64,000 nucleotides of DNA, taken from Chlorops oryzae. Taxonomy: Eukaryota; Arthropoda; Insecta; Diptera; Chloropidae. Under the pieces are notes generated by a model. It was not told the DNA's origin and ran no database searches. It was given only the letters and a program-made list of their open reading frames with translations. This document shows positions 12,767-23,643 of the stretch, one piece after another (position 1 is the first letter of the stretch; each line of letters opens with the position of its first letter). The stretch is taken from positions 7,341,751-7,405,750 of the forward strand of contig CM035806.1 in the NCBI GenBank assembly GCA_020466095.1. Reading direction: 5' to 3'. The position numbers were made by a program, and so were the translations under genes.

Positions 12767-13310
12767 GTCATAATATGCTTCATTATGATTTTAAAATCGA
12801 CATCATAATAGGCTCATTATGAGGTCGAATTGCATAAAAATATTTTATTAAATTGAATTGATGAAAGAGGAAATAAGTTATTCAAGTAACAAAATATACA
12901 TTTTATGCACAGCTGTGTCCTGTAAAACCAAAACCGCTAAACACCCAAATCCAAGTGCTGTAGATTTATATAACAAATTTTATTTTAAGGAATTAACTCT
13001 TTTGCATTAAGGTCAATTCATAACTTTCTTCGTCTATTTTTTTTTTTATTTAAATAAAAATGAGGAACTTCAAAACGTCGTTCAATAAAAAGAAAAAATA
13101 AAATGTATATAAACAAAAAGAAAACATTCTGTTTAAAAAGCTGTCGTTCCTTAAAACTAATATTTTGGATAAATATGTATCTACATAAAGCAGAGGTCAA
13201 AACATTTCTATTTACAAAATATTAAATGTTTCGACCACTTACTCTACATAATTCAGTCATTACGTCTGATAATTTTGGAGCGGCGCTGTTATATAGACTT
13301 AGAGTCTTAT
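12767..13310. other. gene-free spacer, probable 3' flank of snurportin gene
   Basis: AT-rich sequence beyond the snurportin stop codon. No other feature is seen. Confidence 0.4.
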
Positions 13311-14170
13311 TTATTGGAGCTCCAGTTCCATCTGTGATTTTAGCATCTTTTTCAATGAGCCTTCATCATCGCTATCAGATTTTGCATCTTCTAACATACG
13401 GCATTCATCATTCTGCGGAGAGAATCCTTCATCTTTCAATTCCAATGCCATTGCCATTGCATTCTCCCCATTGGGTGCTTTAATTGCTGCTGCTGCTGCG
13501 CTGCTGCTGCAACATCATCAACTTCTTCAGATTTGTCTTCCCGTCGTTTGCGCGATTTCTCCCATTTCTTCTTTAGTCGTTTATCAAATTCATCCATATA
13601 GCTTAAAGGATCACCATAGTTTGGCGGCTTCCGATAATTTTCACTTACTTCCATATCCAACAGATCGGGAACCATAAAAGCGAATAACCATCCAACAAGA
13701 GGTGTTGTGCCACAAGTGTAGAGCGCAAACCGATTGTAGAACAGGAATCCATCCAGTTCCACATGATTTTCTGGCCAAAGCGGATAACTTTGGAAAGCCT
13801 CAGCAACCGAGCCGGGATTGTCAAAATCATAGTGATTCGTAAGTGGAATGGTTTTTGATTTCTCAAACTGCGTTGACTGAGATTCTCATGTTCGCTGAAC
13901 TTGGAACGAAGCCAAAAGAAACGAAACTCGGCTTCGCAGAGTAGCAAATCTTCAGTTCCACCAAATGCGAGCACATCCAATACATAGAAGCACTTCCGAT
14001 TGCGGACATGAATGCAATCCAGTATGGTAAAGCGATCACCTGCAATGCCATCGCCAGGTAACAAGGACCGGAAAGCGCAAACACTCCGACCAATCTTATC
14101 GTAGACAACAGTCTCTCGATTGTACGCAACAACCAAGCAACGCTGTCCTTTCGGACATGGAACTAGCAAC
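13311..14170 (-). CDS. Snup: snurportin-1, exon 2 (two apparent frameshifts)
   Basis: This encodes the cap-binding body of snurportin-1, the import adaptor that carries m3G-capped spliceosomal snRNPs to importin-beta. The exon begins inside ATCCAG|G so that the junction reads DW-LLVPCPKGQRCLVV, matching the family's DW-IVVVCPVGKRALIV block. TILDCIH, YVLDVL and FRFFWLRSKF follow. The reading frame then changes between about 13885 and 13815, before HYDFDNPGSVAEAFQSYPLW. HVELDGFLFYNRFALYTCGT and PLVGWLF complete the domain. A second change is needed in a GCA/CAG run at about 13499-13501. Beyond it an acidic tail (ALELKDEGFSPQNDECRMLE) runs to TAA at 13311. Without the second shift the protein would end at 13436 in WQWHWN. 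Total length would be about 379 residues, close to the usual 360. Confidence 0.85.
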
Positions 14171-14249
14171 CTGGATTTAATCGAATACATGACTGACTGC
14201 ATTGAAGAAAAGAAAGAAAAAAAAACACAAATTCTTTTCATTTTCTTAC

Positions 14250-14527
14250 CAATCACACAAGTCGCTTGGACGTTCGCGAAGCCACTCCGATTGCTGCATA
14301 GTGAGCTCCACACCGTATGTTTTGCGAAAGCTACTCAGTAGCTTTCCTTGCTGCTGATAGGTCCTCTTATTTCTTCTACCACCCTTTTCTTTCAAAACTT
14401 CTTCCAATGACCGGTGGCTGTCTTGCACGATGCGCCTTTGTTCCTTTTGTTTCCTCAACAATTTTTGGCGCCGTTCTTCTTGGCTTCCTACAAGTTGATT
14501 GTTGTTTTTATACATTTTCTTAAACAT
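14250..14527 (-). CDS. Snup: snurportin-1, exon 1 (importin-beta binding domain)
   Basis: Starts MFKKMYKNNNQ and carries the basic importin-beta-binding stretch (SQEERRQKLLRKQKEQRR, about residues 15-32). It ends with WLRERPSDLCD-W, the conserved lead into the cap-binding domain. The donor is G|GTAAGA at 14249. The 79-bp intron has a normal fly size. The split tryptophan codon (TG|G) fixes the acceptor at 14171. The first ATG is used because no better upstream start is visible. Confidence 0.85.
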
Positions 14528-14878
14528 TTCGAACGGTTATCGCGCCAAACAAACTACTGACGAATGGAATCGATCGATCAAACCGTGTGGAAAAATAGAG
14601 GTGACAATTCTAACAGCTTAGTGATGGCAAAACGATTTTTGTAAATCGTGTGTTTCGCTATTTATGCTATGTTCAGGCGACACCACGAATAACGTTTTTT
14701 CGGCCCTTGAATAGTGATTGCGAATTATCCCGTTCAGATGAGAGATTCATCATTCATTTTTACGTTGTATGCAAAATATCAAGATAGTTTTAGATTTTAG
14801 ATATAATTTTAAAGCAACAACTCTGCTGGAAATTTCACGCATACCGCACGAACGACGAAGTAGTTAAGCTGTCTCTAT

Positions 14879-15271
14879 TAGTGTCCGACCGAAGGTGGAT
14901 TTTTAGCCGAAGCCGAACAATCGGCAGAGTTGAAGACTTCGGCCGAAAACCGAAGGCCGTAGCCGAATGCAAAACATTTTACAGTAAGGAAACAAAATCA
15001 GTCTTTATTCATTTGACAAGCACAAAAAAAAAACCGCTCAAATTTTCTCTAAATTCTTTCGCTTTAGTCGCCCACAAAGTGAAAATTTACGGCAATAATT
15101 CACTTGTGTAAAAGGTCTCAATGAAGCATTTGAAAATCTATCGTGACTTTTTTTACTTCCATCAAAATGCAAAAATATTCGGCTAAAATATTCGGCTTTT
15201 TCCAGCCGAAGATTAAGAATTGGCCGATTATGCCGATTACCGAAGCCGAAGCCGCCTTCGGTCGGACACTA
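14879..15271. mobile_element. hAT MITE, copy 1 (ends TAGTGTCCGACCGAAG)
   Basis: Ends TAGTGTCCGACCGAAG and CTTCGGTCGGACACTA with a perfect 8-bp duplication GTCTCTAT. The subterminal parts are full of CCGAA/TTCGG repeats. A second copy with its own perfect duplication is at 39604-39914. Confidence 0.85.
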
Positions 15272-15725
15272 GTCTCTATTATTACTAGAAGGTCATTGGA
15301 AAGTGCACCAATTGGTCTCTTTTGGCATGCATGCGATAAGCGGCCTTTACACGTTCATGTTTGCCTGCAAGCATTGCATCATGCAAAGAAATTCCAAAAA
15401 AATTTCGTAGCGTTTCTGCGTGTCATGCATGCATTTTTGGCCCTTACACGGTCATTCCTTTTCATCACGACACGCATGACTTAAAAACAAATGTTTTCTC
15501 GCACCATTGCATAACACCAATTTCTTCTTCTTCTTCAAATACCCCCGTTTACACGTACGTCAACATCGTTCAACAAATCGTCGTTTGTTAGATAGAGAAG
15601 AGCGGGGATTCCTCTCGCCGGTATGTGTAAACAGGTGCAATGTCGCTGAGACAATCTTTACTGATGTGAACACGAAGGAGACATTAAAGAGAATTCTCTG
15701 TGTCGCTCGCTTGAATGTCGCCTAG
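15272..15725. other. gene-free stretch with TTTACACG-type inverted repeats
   Basis: GGCCTTTACACGTTCATG (15332) and GGCCCTTACACGGTCATT (15438) resemble ends of the element class at 15726 and 40512, in varied orientation. No gene seen. Confidence 0.4.
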
Positions 15726-16153
15726 AGGCCATTTACACGTTAAGACATTTCGATAATGAAACACACTTTGTCGCATATGGGCTCTACGTAGATATGCAGA
15801 AAGTATAGAGCTCGTTCTTGTGAAGAAAGGAAATCAGAGTTGAAATTTCGATGACAGGTCGACAGAAATATAGAAAATGTACGATTTAAATGCAACCCTG
15901 CACGTTCGATTGCTTTTAATCTGCGTATTCGTTGAAGTATCAGATAGTAACTCAAAGTACTTCTTCGTTTTATTTTTTTTGCATGTGTTTGTAAGATTTA
16001 TTCTGATATTAGTAGAATAATTGAACGACGACTTTTCTGTAGAGCTAGGGACGCACTGGGTATGTGGTATGGTAGCGTTTTTCTCTCTTCCCCCTGCCTC
16101 CCTTGCCACGAAAATTTGATTCATTATCGAAATGTCTTAACGTGTAAATAGCG
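15726..16153. mobile_element. inverted-repeat element with ATTTACACGTTAAG ends
   Basis: CCATTTACACGTTAAGA near the left end and TCTTAACGTGTAAATAG near the right end are inverted copies about 400 bp apart. A shorter relative with the same interior motif (TGGTATGGTNGCG then a CCCTGCCTCCCTTGCCA block) is at 40508-40690. The duplication could not be fixed. Confidence 0.55.
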
Positions 16154-16705
16154 TACTAATATGAACAGCGACTAAGGTTACTTCTGGTTTCGATAAATTT
16201 CGATATAAATTATGGATTTTTACTTAAAACTTGTAAAATTTGCTTTTTGTCGCCTACTTTATTTTCGCGGTTAGGGCTCGATATGCTTTCGAGGCCTCTC
16301 AATTCGAATTCAAGGTCGATATACATACATAGCCGCGATGGGTCTAGGTTTTGCCGTAACCTCAAAAAAGAAACCGAAAAGCCCCATTGAGGATTGTTAT
16401 TTTAGGTTAGGCGTCTTATTATGCTTACTGTATGTTTTCTTAGTTTCTGAATCCAAATATAAGATCAATATGTACATAGTTCCATCGTCACCAGATTCAG
16501 ACATAACCTCAAAAAAAGCAAGGAGTGGAATTTTTCGGCTTCTTCTCAGGTTTATCCCTGTTGATAAGATTTTCTGTAGAAAAGCAGTTAAAATACTGAG
16601 TTTAAATCATAAAATTGAATTTATTTCGAAAAAATTCTTTATCGTCCTTTTCATTCACATTATGAGTTCGAAATTTTTGTTCCTCAGATATTGCAGATTT
16701 AGTTT

Positions 16706-17394
16706 TTATAATAAGGTTTTCTTGATATTCGCGATAAATGGAACATTTGGTACAGCTCGTCGAAAATCGTTCACATCGCAGCAAACGAACTTGGTGATTT
16801 GTTTCAGACCCGCCGACAACCAGGATATCTTTTCACAGAAACTATTTTTACAAATAGCATTTACGCCTTCGGATACCCTTTGAGCTTCAATAATATTGTT
16901 TCCGCTAATATCATCGTCATTCTGGACAGCGAATGCTGTTGCCGCATCTTCAGACTTCACAACGAACCAAATCAAAGCAGGCATAGGGAATCGCTTCGAC
17001 GCCTCATGCAAATATAATTCCATCTTTGAGCCATCGATGCCTTTCAGTTCTTTCACACCGTAGCTACCGATGTAAATATCTAAATTTTTAGTACCACTTA
17101 ACAGTTTGATATCTCTCTTGAGAGCTTCGAGTGATTCGTTCTCATCAGAGCCAACATAATAGTTCCAGCCTAATTTCTTGGCCGCCTGAAACTGTTCGCT
17201 ACCGAGCAAAGGCTCATCGAGATAGTGAGCCATCTTAAGCAACGGTAGTATATCGCCAGTACGAAGAGTGGTACGAATTCGTTCGTAAATTTCATCGAAT
17301 CGTAGACCTCGGAAGAGTTCGATCTTGTAACGTCCGTCAGGATGACGATGTGAAGTTAAGTAATTTTTAGATTGCTCCTCTATAAAACTTCCAG
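16706..17394 (-). CDS. dsRNase-like endonuclease family protein, exon 2
   Basis: Second half of a protein of the DNA/RNA non-specific endonuclease family (insect dsRNases such as the Bombyx alkaline nuclease belong here). Family landmarks visible are LDIYIGSYGVKEL, MELYLHE...PMPALIWFVV and the C-terminal KISWLSAG...VCCDVNDFRRAV. Between LLGSEQFQAAKKLG and WNYYVGSDENESLEALKRDI the roughly 35 residues that normally carry the RGH catalytic motif and metal-binding asparagine are absent, so catalysis is unlikely. The acceptor TTTTTTTAG|CT is good and the phase fits exon 1. Ends at a stop at 16706. Confidence 0.75.
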
Positions 17395-17477
17395 CTAAAA
17401 AAAAGAAAGTGCGCTCATTACTCACATCCATACATACATCCATACATGCTATAGTGTACTGCATTCATAAAACTTAC

Positions 17478-18018
17478 TTTTATCACCCAGCTTAAAGTGA
17501 ACGAATTTCGTAACTCCAGCGGTCGTATCATAGCATGCTTCGCCCAGTAAAACGGCCGTTTCTTTCATTGGATCGACGAAGCCAAATCGTGACGTTGCAG
17601 CGTCACATCCGGATACATCATCAATTACCTCCTCGATAACTCGCAAATCGCACGTCAAATCTTTTGGAGACTTTTCAACATGATCGACCGTAAAATTTCC
17701 CGTAGCTCCATTGCAACGTACATTGAGAATCTCTTTCCGACCGAACTGTTTAAGATAATTGGGGCCACACGACAGCAGAACTTCATCGCCAGCGTTAATT
17801 AAAACTTTTAACTCGCTACTTTCATCATCAACATCGGTTGGATACAGCTCACCTTTTGGCGTATAAATCAATGGCCACTGCAGTACATAGTCCCGCTTTG
17901 ATCCGATTGGTATAACACAATTAACATTATTGTTTCTCGGTTTACTACTTTCCGCCACAGCAGCCTCAGCCAGTGCATGACCACCCACAAAAAGAAGCAC
18001 GAATATTGCGAGCGCCAT
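17478..18018 (-). CDS. dsRNase-like endonuclease family protein, exon 1
   Basis: The ATG at 18018 gives a clear signal peptide (MALAIFVLLFVGGHALAEA). An in-frame ATG 35 codons upstream at 18123 would bury it, so I prefer the internal start. The rest is the family's N-terminal domain: NCVIPIG, PLIYTPKGELYP, INAGDEVLLSCGPNYL, CNGATGNFTVDHV, and EACYDTTAGVTKFVHFKLGD. The donor is A|GTAAGT at 17477. The spliced protein has about 409 residues, a little shorter than active relatives because of the missing catalytic stretch. Predicted to be secreted. Confidence 0.75.
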
Positions 18019-18370
18019 ACTTGAATGGTTAAATGGCAAAGCCGCGATTGTGCCAGCTCTCGGTGTTCTTAAATCCATTTGCCAGATATACCTACATACA
18101 TACAGCTTCCGAGACTTTATCAATTTTCCTGATTATTGTTTGTTTTCATGACCTCTGTGTGAACTAGATTTCTTGATAATTTTGTCGGGAGCGTTGTGAT
18201 AACAAGTGCATCGAAGTATTTGTCCATGGGGGAATTTGATCTACAAATTCAAAGTATCAACAAAAATTCTTGCCGATTTTTTTTTTTTCGTAATTCCATC
18301 GAATTCGTTATGCTTGATTGATAAAATATTTTCGAAGAATAGAAGAAGCTCCTGTGCAAGGTGTATTTAA

Positions 18371-18697
18371 CAAGGTGTAGGCAATAGATATTCATGCTTG
18401 TTCTTATTCATTTTTGACAAATAAAGTTTTTCGAAACTTTAGTGTTTGCTTCGATTTTTTATTGACGTTACTTTTAATTCCGAAACTCGAATTTCAAAAT
18501 AAAACACTTCTCAAAATTTGTTTGTTTACATTTTTCAAATTTTTTTTTTTCACTTATAACTAAGCCGATTTTTTGAAATTCAAATTTTTTGTTCAATTAT
18601 AACTAAGCCGATTTTAACATTCCCGTTTCGTTTGACAATGCCGATTCTATGTTGTTTTTGTTCGAGTTGTAGTTGTTGCCGTATTGCGTACACCTTG
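18371..18697. mobile_element. TTAA-flanked element with CAAGGTGTA ends
   Basis: Left end CAAGGTGTAGGC and right end GCGTACACCTTG are inverted (11 of 12). TTAA flanks both sides (18367-18370 and 18698-18701). Its right TTAA is also the left TTAA of the next MITE. Confidence 0.6.
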
Positions 18698-18701
18698 TTA
18701 A

Positions 18702-19439
18702 GGGGGTCTTCTCATTGAGCAACTTTTTTTTTCGACTTTTTTTTTTTTTGCATTTATTTATAGCTTGGGTAGTTGTGAATATGCCCCTAAAAGGATTTTT
18801 TGAAATTCGAAATAGTTTAGAGGATATAGCCTTCTTTGTCGAGCAAGATCTGCGCTAAAACGAGTAATTTTTGCGTTGCTTCAAACTTTAAACGCGTTTA
18901 TCTCGAAACCACGTTTTTCGAACTGGCGGCCATGATATCTCCAGTTCAACTGAACCGATTTTCATGAAACAAAGTGGAATCGACGCAGAATTGTCACCAT
19001 TCTCGGGTGAACCTCGACCATAATTTTAAAAAATTTTTTTACTATTTTTTTTTTTTTACACTAAACTACAAAAAAAAAGCCCGAAATTGAAATTTTTTTT
19101 TGAATGGCCGCCATTTTGTCAAAAAAAATCACAAAATTAAGCTTGAGGTTCACCCGAGAATTACATCTATACTGATTATAACCCCGTTTTTTTTTTTCCA
19201 TTTCGGACGCTCCGGAGACCCGGAATCGTGGCCGCCGTGACGGCACCTTTTTTTTCACCACCAACTTTGAAGTCTCATTACTTTTTGAACAGCCCACGTA
19301 TCGAGGCAAAAAAAATTTTTTTTATTTACTTTGAACCTTTTGTAATACAATAAATAAAAAAAGTTTTCAATTATTCTTTGCGTTTTCAAATAAGAATTTT
19401 TTTAAAAAAGGGTCCAAAAAACGGGTTTTCAATGAGAAG
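18702..19439. mobile_element. TTAA MITE family, copy 1 (3' tip missing)
   Basis: Begins GGGGGTCTTCTCATTGA after TTAA and is closely similar to copies at 26170 and 53449. It stops at AATGAGAAG without the final ACCCCCTTAA, so the right tip was lost. TTAA target sites point to piggyBac-type mobilisation. Confidence 0.85.
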
Positions 19440-19585
19440 TTGGCTCCTGTGTTTATTTATTTGAAATCAGGCATAACTTTCAAGTTAATCTCATCGAGGA
19501 ACTAAATAAATCAAGATCTTGCCAATAACAGTGAAAATCGTCTATAACGATAGCGAAGGGACAACCAAAAATACATCGTTATAAC

Positions 19586-19828
19586 GAGGGCTCGGATTTT
19601 GATGCTTTTTAAAAAATTTAAAGCATACTTTATGGGGCAAAAATCTCTCTAATCAACCTTTTGCGAATAATTTTAGTAAAGTTTAACTTCAAACCACTTT
19701 TCTAACTTGAAAACAATTCATATTGAAGTTAAAAATCGATTTAATTCTTAGCTTTATATGAGTTGAACAAAATTTTTACGCCATAAAGTATGCTTTAAAT
19801 TTATAAAAGCATCAAAATCCGAGCCCTG
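19586..19828. mobile_element. hAT MITE family 1, copy 1
   Basis: Ends (G/C)AGGGCTCGGATTTTGATGC and GCATCAAAATCCGAGCCCTG with a perfect 8-bp duplication GTTATAAC (19578-19585, 19829-19836). A second copy in the opposite orientation is at 44421-44664. Confidence 0.85.
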
Positions 19829-19836
19829 GTTATAAC

Positions 19837-20099
19837 CAGGGCAACCAAAAATATTTCAATTGAGCCCGAAAAATATACATGTCAATATTTTGAAATGTTT
19901 CCGATGCTGGAACTCTGTGTTTTTTTCTTCAAAACACGCCTATTTATACACCCATTCATAAGGATGTTATCGAATTTTACGGATCATGAAGAGGCTGGAA
20001 CTAAATTCCACAGGCAAATACTTCTAAATGCGTTTCATTTTTCTTCAATATTGACGTGCATACTTTTAGGGCTCAATTTAAATATTTTTGGTTGCCCTG
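19837..20099. mobile_element. hAT MITE family 2
   Basis: Ends CAGGGCAACCAAAAATATTT and AAATATTTTTGGTTGCCCTG, a perfect 20-bp inverted repeat. The flanks are GTTATAAC and GTTATAAA, one mismatch apart. It abuts family-1 and family-3 MITEs through the shared 8-bp target. Confidence 0.8.
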
Positions 20100-20107
20100 G
20101 TTATAAA

Positions 20108-20348
20108 TAGAGCGTGTATTTTTAAGCATTTATAAATTTGAAGCATACTTTGTGGGCGGAATATTTTTTTTCTTATCACCATTTTGGAAATAAGTAGCGA
20201 ATTTGAACTTCAAGGGGATTTCCTAGCTTTGAAAAAGTCTTTAATAGGCTAAAAATCGATTTGAATCTTAACTTTATGTAAATTGAACAAATTTTTTGCC
20301 CCATAAAGTACGCTTCAATTTTATAAATGCTTAAAAATACACGCTCTA
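20108..20348. mobile_element. hAT MITE family 3, copy 1
   Basis: Ends TAGAGCGTGTATTTTTAAGC and GCTTAAAAATACACGCTCTA with a perfect duplication GTTATAAA on both sides. Another copy is at 23395-23635. Confidence 0.85.
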
Positions 20349-20456
20349 GTTATAAACGATAACAGAAATTAAGAAAAAATTAGAATAGCGAACCAAACTT
20401 TACCTAAAATGTTCATCGCTATAACCGATAATCGTTATAAACGATTTTTACTGTAT

Positions 20457-21362
20457 TTTAATAAGTTTTTTTTTGTTTACTTGTAATAAATATTTACAAT
20501 ATTTATTTATAATCTATAAAATACATTTAAAAATAATAATAATAATAATGAAGTCACTACAATTCATCATGTATAAACACACAGACTTATAAAAAAAAAA
20601 AAAAAAAAAAAACGGGGTTTGCTATTGTAAAATGGATAGCAAAATAATGCTTATATAATAGCATGAGCTGTAAGCTAGTTGAAGAACATTTCTTGTGAGG
20701 TGCAGCAATATCAGTTTCTACGCTCTCTAAACAGATTTCGTTTTCTTCTATTTATATCTGTTTCATCTATCTGTATCCAGATGAAACTTACAAAATATCG
20801 TTCTTCTACAAAGAACTTAAACTACAAGAACAAAATAATATGACATACATAGTATTCAATTATTCTTATCAAATACTCGGTAATAGTTTTACATATAAAC
20901 TTCCAATTCAAGGCGAATTTATACAGACAGAGGCAACATTGCGAGACAATTCAGTACCTACACAAGTAAGAGTTATTTTCAGAGGCGAATTGAATGAAGT
21001 AGTTTCAATGGGAACTTTTTCTTCTTTTATTTTAGTGTTTTCTTCTTGTTTTGTTGTACTTTTTGTTGTAATTTTTTGACACTACCTCATTAAATGTGCT
21101 TTGAGTTCTTTGATTTTTAAGCTTCTTATTTGATTATTATAACTTGTCAATGATGAATGGTATAACGTTTATGGCGCAATTATATTCTGAATCAGAATAC
21201 CGAGTAAATCAATATTCGTCGTGCTTTCTGCAAACATTTGTGCTCTAATTAGACATTTAATTTAATTGTATTTGAAATGTCACGCTCTTTTGTCAAATGT
21301 TGACAAAAATGCTTTGAACAAAACGTTTATTGAGTTCGAGTGCAAACATGGGATCGCGGCTA
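20457..21362. other. gene-free AT-rich spacer
   Basis: Contains an (AAT)n-like tract near 20530 and a long A run near 20590. No gene or element end is seen. Confidence 0.5.
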
Positions 21363-22112
21363 AAGGGTCTTCCCGGTTGAGCAAAGGCATGTGCCACCCT
21401 GAAAGGAATTTTTAAATTTTGTTGATTTTTCGATAGGTTTCATCTAAAAATACTGTGGAGACCACTTTTTAGATTTTAATTTTGAATAGTCCTTGAGATA
21501 TCCTTGCAAGTCCTTTTTTATTAAGGCTTTTTTCAAAATTTTATATCTCAACAACCAATTAAGATAGAGAGACGATCAGGACGTTAATTATATATTCGAT
21601 AATCCGCATACATGTCGTATGAGTGATGCCTTTTGTATGGGATCAACACTGAGAGTATTAATGTACCCTTGCATTTTTGTAAATATGACACTGTTACGCC
21701 ATCCGATTGGAATACTTGTTTCTTTTAAATTAAAGTAAATACTAGGAGCTATTTTTCAAAAAAAATTTAAAAGTCGCGTCAAAATTGGAATACACTGAAA
21801 AAAATACTTAAACTTTTCTTTTTAGTTTTGTGAAAAAAAATTTCTCAGTGTAAAATTAAAACAAAATTTTTTTAGCTTCCTTGTTTTATTGGCTAACAGA
21901 ATCTGTTTAGATCGTCTCTCTATCTTAATTGGTTGTTGAGATATAAAGTTTTGAAAAAAGCCTTAATAAAAAAGGACTTGCAAGGATATCTCAAGGACTA
22001 TTCAAAATTAAAATCTAAAAAGTGGTCTCCACAGTATTTTTAGATGAAACCTATCGAAAAATCAACAAAATTTAAAAATTCCTTTCAGGGTGGCACAACC
22101 CGTCAGACCCTT
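21363..22112. mobile_element. TA-flanked foldback element, copy 1
   Basis: Ends AAGGGTCTTCCCGGTT and AACCCGTCAGACCCTT, flanked by TA. The arms (about 21390-21580 and 21905-22100) are near-complementary for about 190 bp. The middle has the motif TTTCTCAGTGTAAAATTAA, also seen around 32700 and 32890. Confidence 0.75.
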
Positions 22113-22284
22113 TAATATCCTTTCCAGACGTATAACGAATTCTTGGGATTTCAGAAGAAAATTGAAATCGCCTGGATTTCAAATGTCAAAGTTATTCTAA
22201 AATTGTCTGAAATCTGGAGATTTCGTTGTACGTCTGGAAAGGATATTAGAACACACATTTGTTATAAAAACAGGCTTCGGATTT

Positions 22285-22830
22285 TGTTCACTTTTATAAA
22301 TTTAAAGCATACTTTATGGAGTAAAAATTTTGTTCAACTCACATAAAGTTAAGGGGCTATTTCCACTACACCGCATTTAGCATTTGCATCTTCTTTAAAG
22401 ATGCTAGACCCGTTTCCACTGCGTTTCGCATTTAGCATTTTGTGAAAATTTGAATTTTTGTTCGGAAAAATATTTGAATTCTTTGAAGTAGGCTTTGAAA
22501 TGTTAAAAATTTGAAGAAAATATCAATGAAAACTAGACGGTTTTTAGCATTTTTATCGCATTTTCTCAAGATGCTGAAAAATAGCTGTTTAAAACAACAA
22601 TGTTTTTAATTAGGCTTTGCAATTTTTTATTTAACGAACAAGCCTGAAAACTACCTGCTTTCGTCATAACAAAATGCCGAAATTGCTTAATGAAAACACA
22701 TTACATGTAATTCAAAGCCGCATTTTTGAGCATTTTTTTTAAAATGCTGAAAAATGCTAAATGCGTCTGTAGTGGAAACAGCCCCTAAGATTTAAATTGA
22801 TTTTTAACTTGAATATGATTTTTTTTTTTT
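22285..22830. mobile_element. decayed hAT family-1 MITE interrupted by another MITE
   Basis: The flanks of the insert at 22353-22785 read as continuous family-1 sequence (TTTAAAGCATACTTTATGG on the left, TTGATTTTTAACTTGAATATG on the right). The outer ends are decayed. Confidence 0.6.
22353..22785. mobile_element. PIF/Harbinger-like MITE (TAA duplication)
   Basis: Ends GGGGCTATTTCCACTACA and TGTAGTGGAAACAGCCCC, flanked by TAA. Comparison with the uninterrupted family-1 MITE (TAAAGCTAAGAATTAAATC) gives the empty site, supporting the 3-bp duplication. The interior is rich in GCATTT/AAATGC motifs. Confidence 0.75.
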
Positions 22831-23394
22831 TGAGAAATTCTGAATGGGAGATGAAGCACCTCTGTTTACAAAAATTCATTTAAAAGCTTTCATATCTTAA
22901 CATAAATAACCTTCATAGCTCAGATGAATCCAACTGAACACGAACGGCCTTCTTGCATAGATTCGCCTTGATGCAGTTATTGAATCTGTATAAAAATACT
23001 TAATTTTTTTTTTATTCCGAAAAGAATTTCAATTAATATTTTAACATGTCCTTCTAGTGATTTGTCTTAATTTTCATTCATTTTCGTGAGTAGAAATATT
23101 CAAATACAATATATTCTTCTTAAGTATTAATCTTAGTACATGAAATTTCCCATTGTTTGTAATAATGTACATCAAAACTCTTCATTGCTATAAGATTTAT
23201 ATCATTTTTTTTAATTTTTTTTTTTTTTTTTAATCTCAAATATCATTGGAGAAAGCTCCTTTTACGAAATTTTACATGAAAAAGCAATAGTTATTTATTA
23301 AATTTACGCGTCTCGATTTAAGCTGTTTTGGATAATATTGTTATTTTGGCAATATATTGAAGCTATTTTGTTCGTTTGTGGTGATTCTGATGAG

Positions 23395-23635
23395 TAGAGC
23401 GTGTATTTTTAAGCATTTATAAATTTGAAGCATACTTTGTGGGGGGATATTTTTTTTTCTTATCACCATTTTGGAAATAAGTAGCGAATTTGAACTTCAA
23501 GGGGATTTCCTAGCTTTGAAAAAGTCTTAAATAGGCTAAAAATCGATTTGAATCTTAACTTTATGTAAATTGAACAAATTTTTTGCCCCATAAAGTACGC
23601 TTCAATTTTATAAATGCTTAAAAATACACGCTCTA
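23395..23635. mobile_element. hAT MITE family 3, copy 2
   Basis: Nearly identical to 20108-20348, with its own perfect 8-bp duplication CTGATGAG at 23387-23394 and 23636-23643. Confidence 0.9.
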
Positions 23636-23643
23636 CTGATGAG

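Larger units (their letters stand above)
19529..20453. mobile_element. outer pogo-like MITE split by three later insertions
   Basis: CAGTGAAAATCGTCTATAACGA on the left and a GTTATAAACGATTTTTACTG end on the right are imperfect inverted repeats. With the three inner hAT MITEs removed, a short element of about 180 bp remains. TA follows the right end; the left flank is TA plus one base. Confidence 0.45.

Noticed and set aside
16338..16883. 181-codon plus frame
   Set aside because: It runs antisense into the endonuclease-like exon and its upstream part is AT-rich with hydrophobic composition only.
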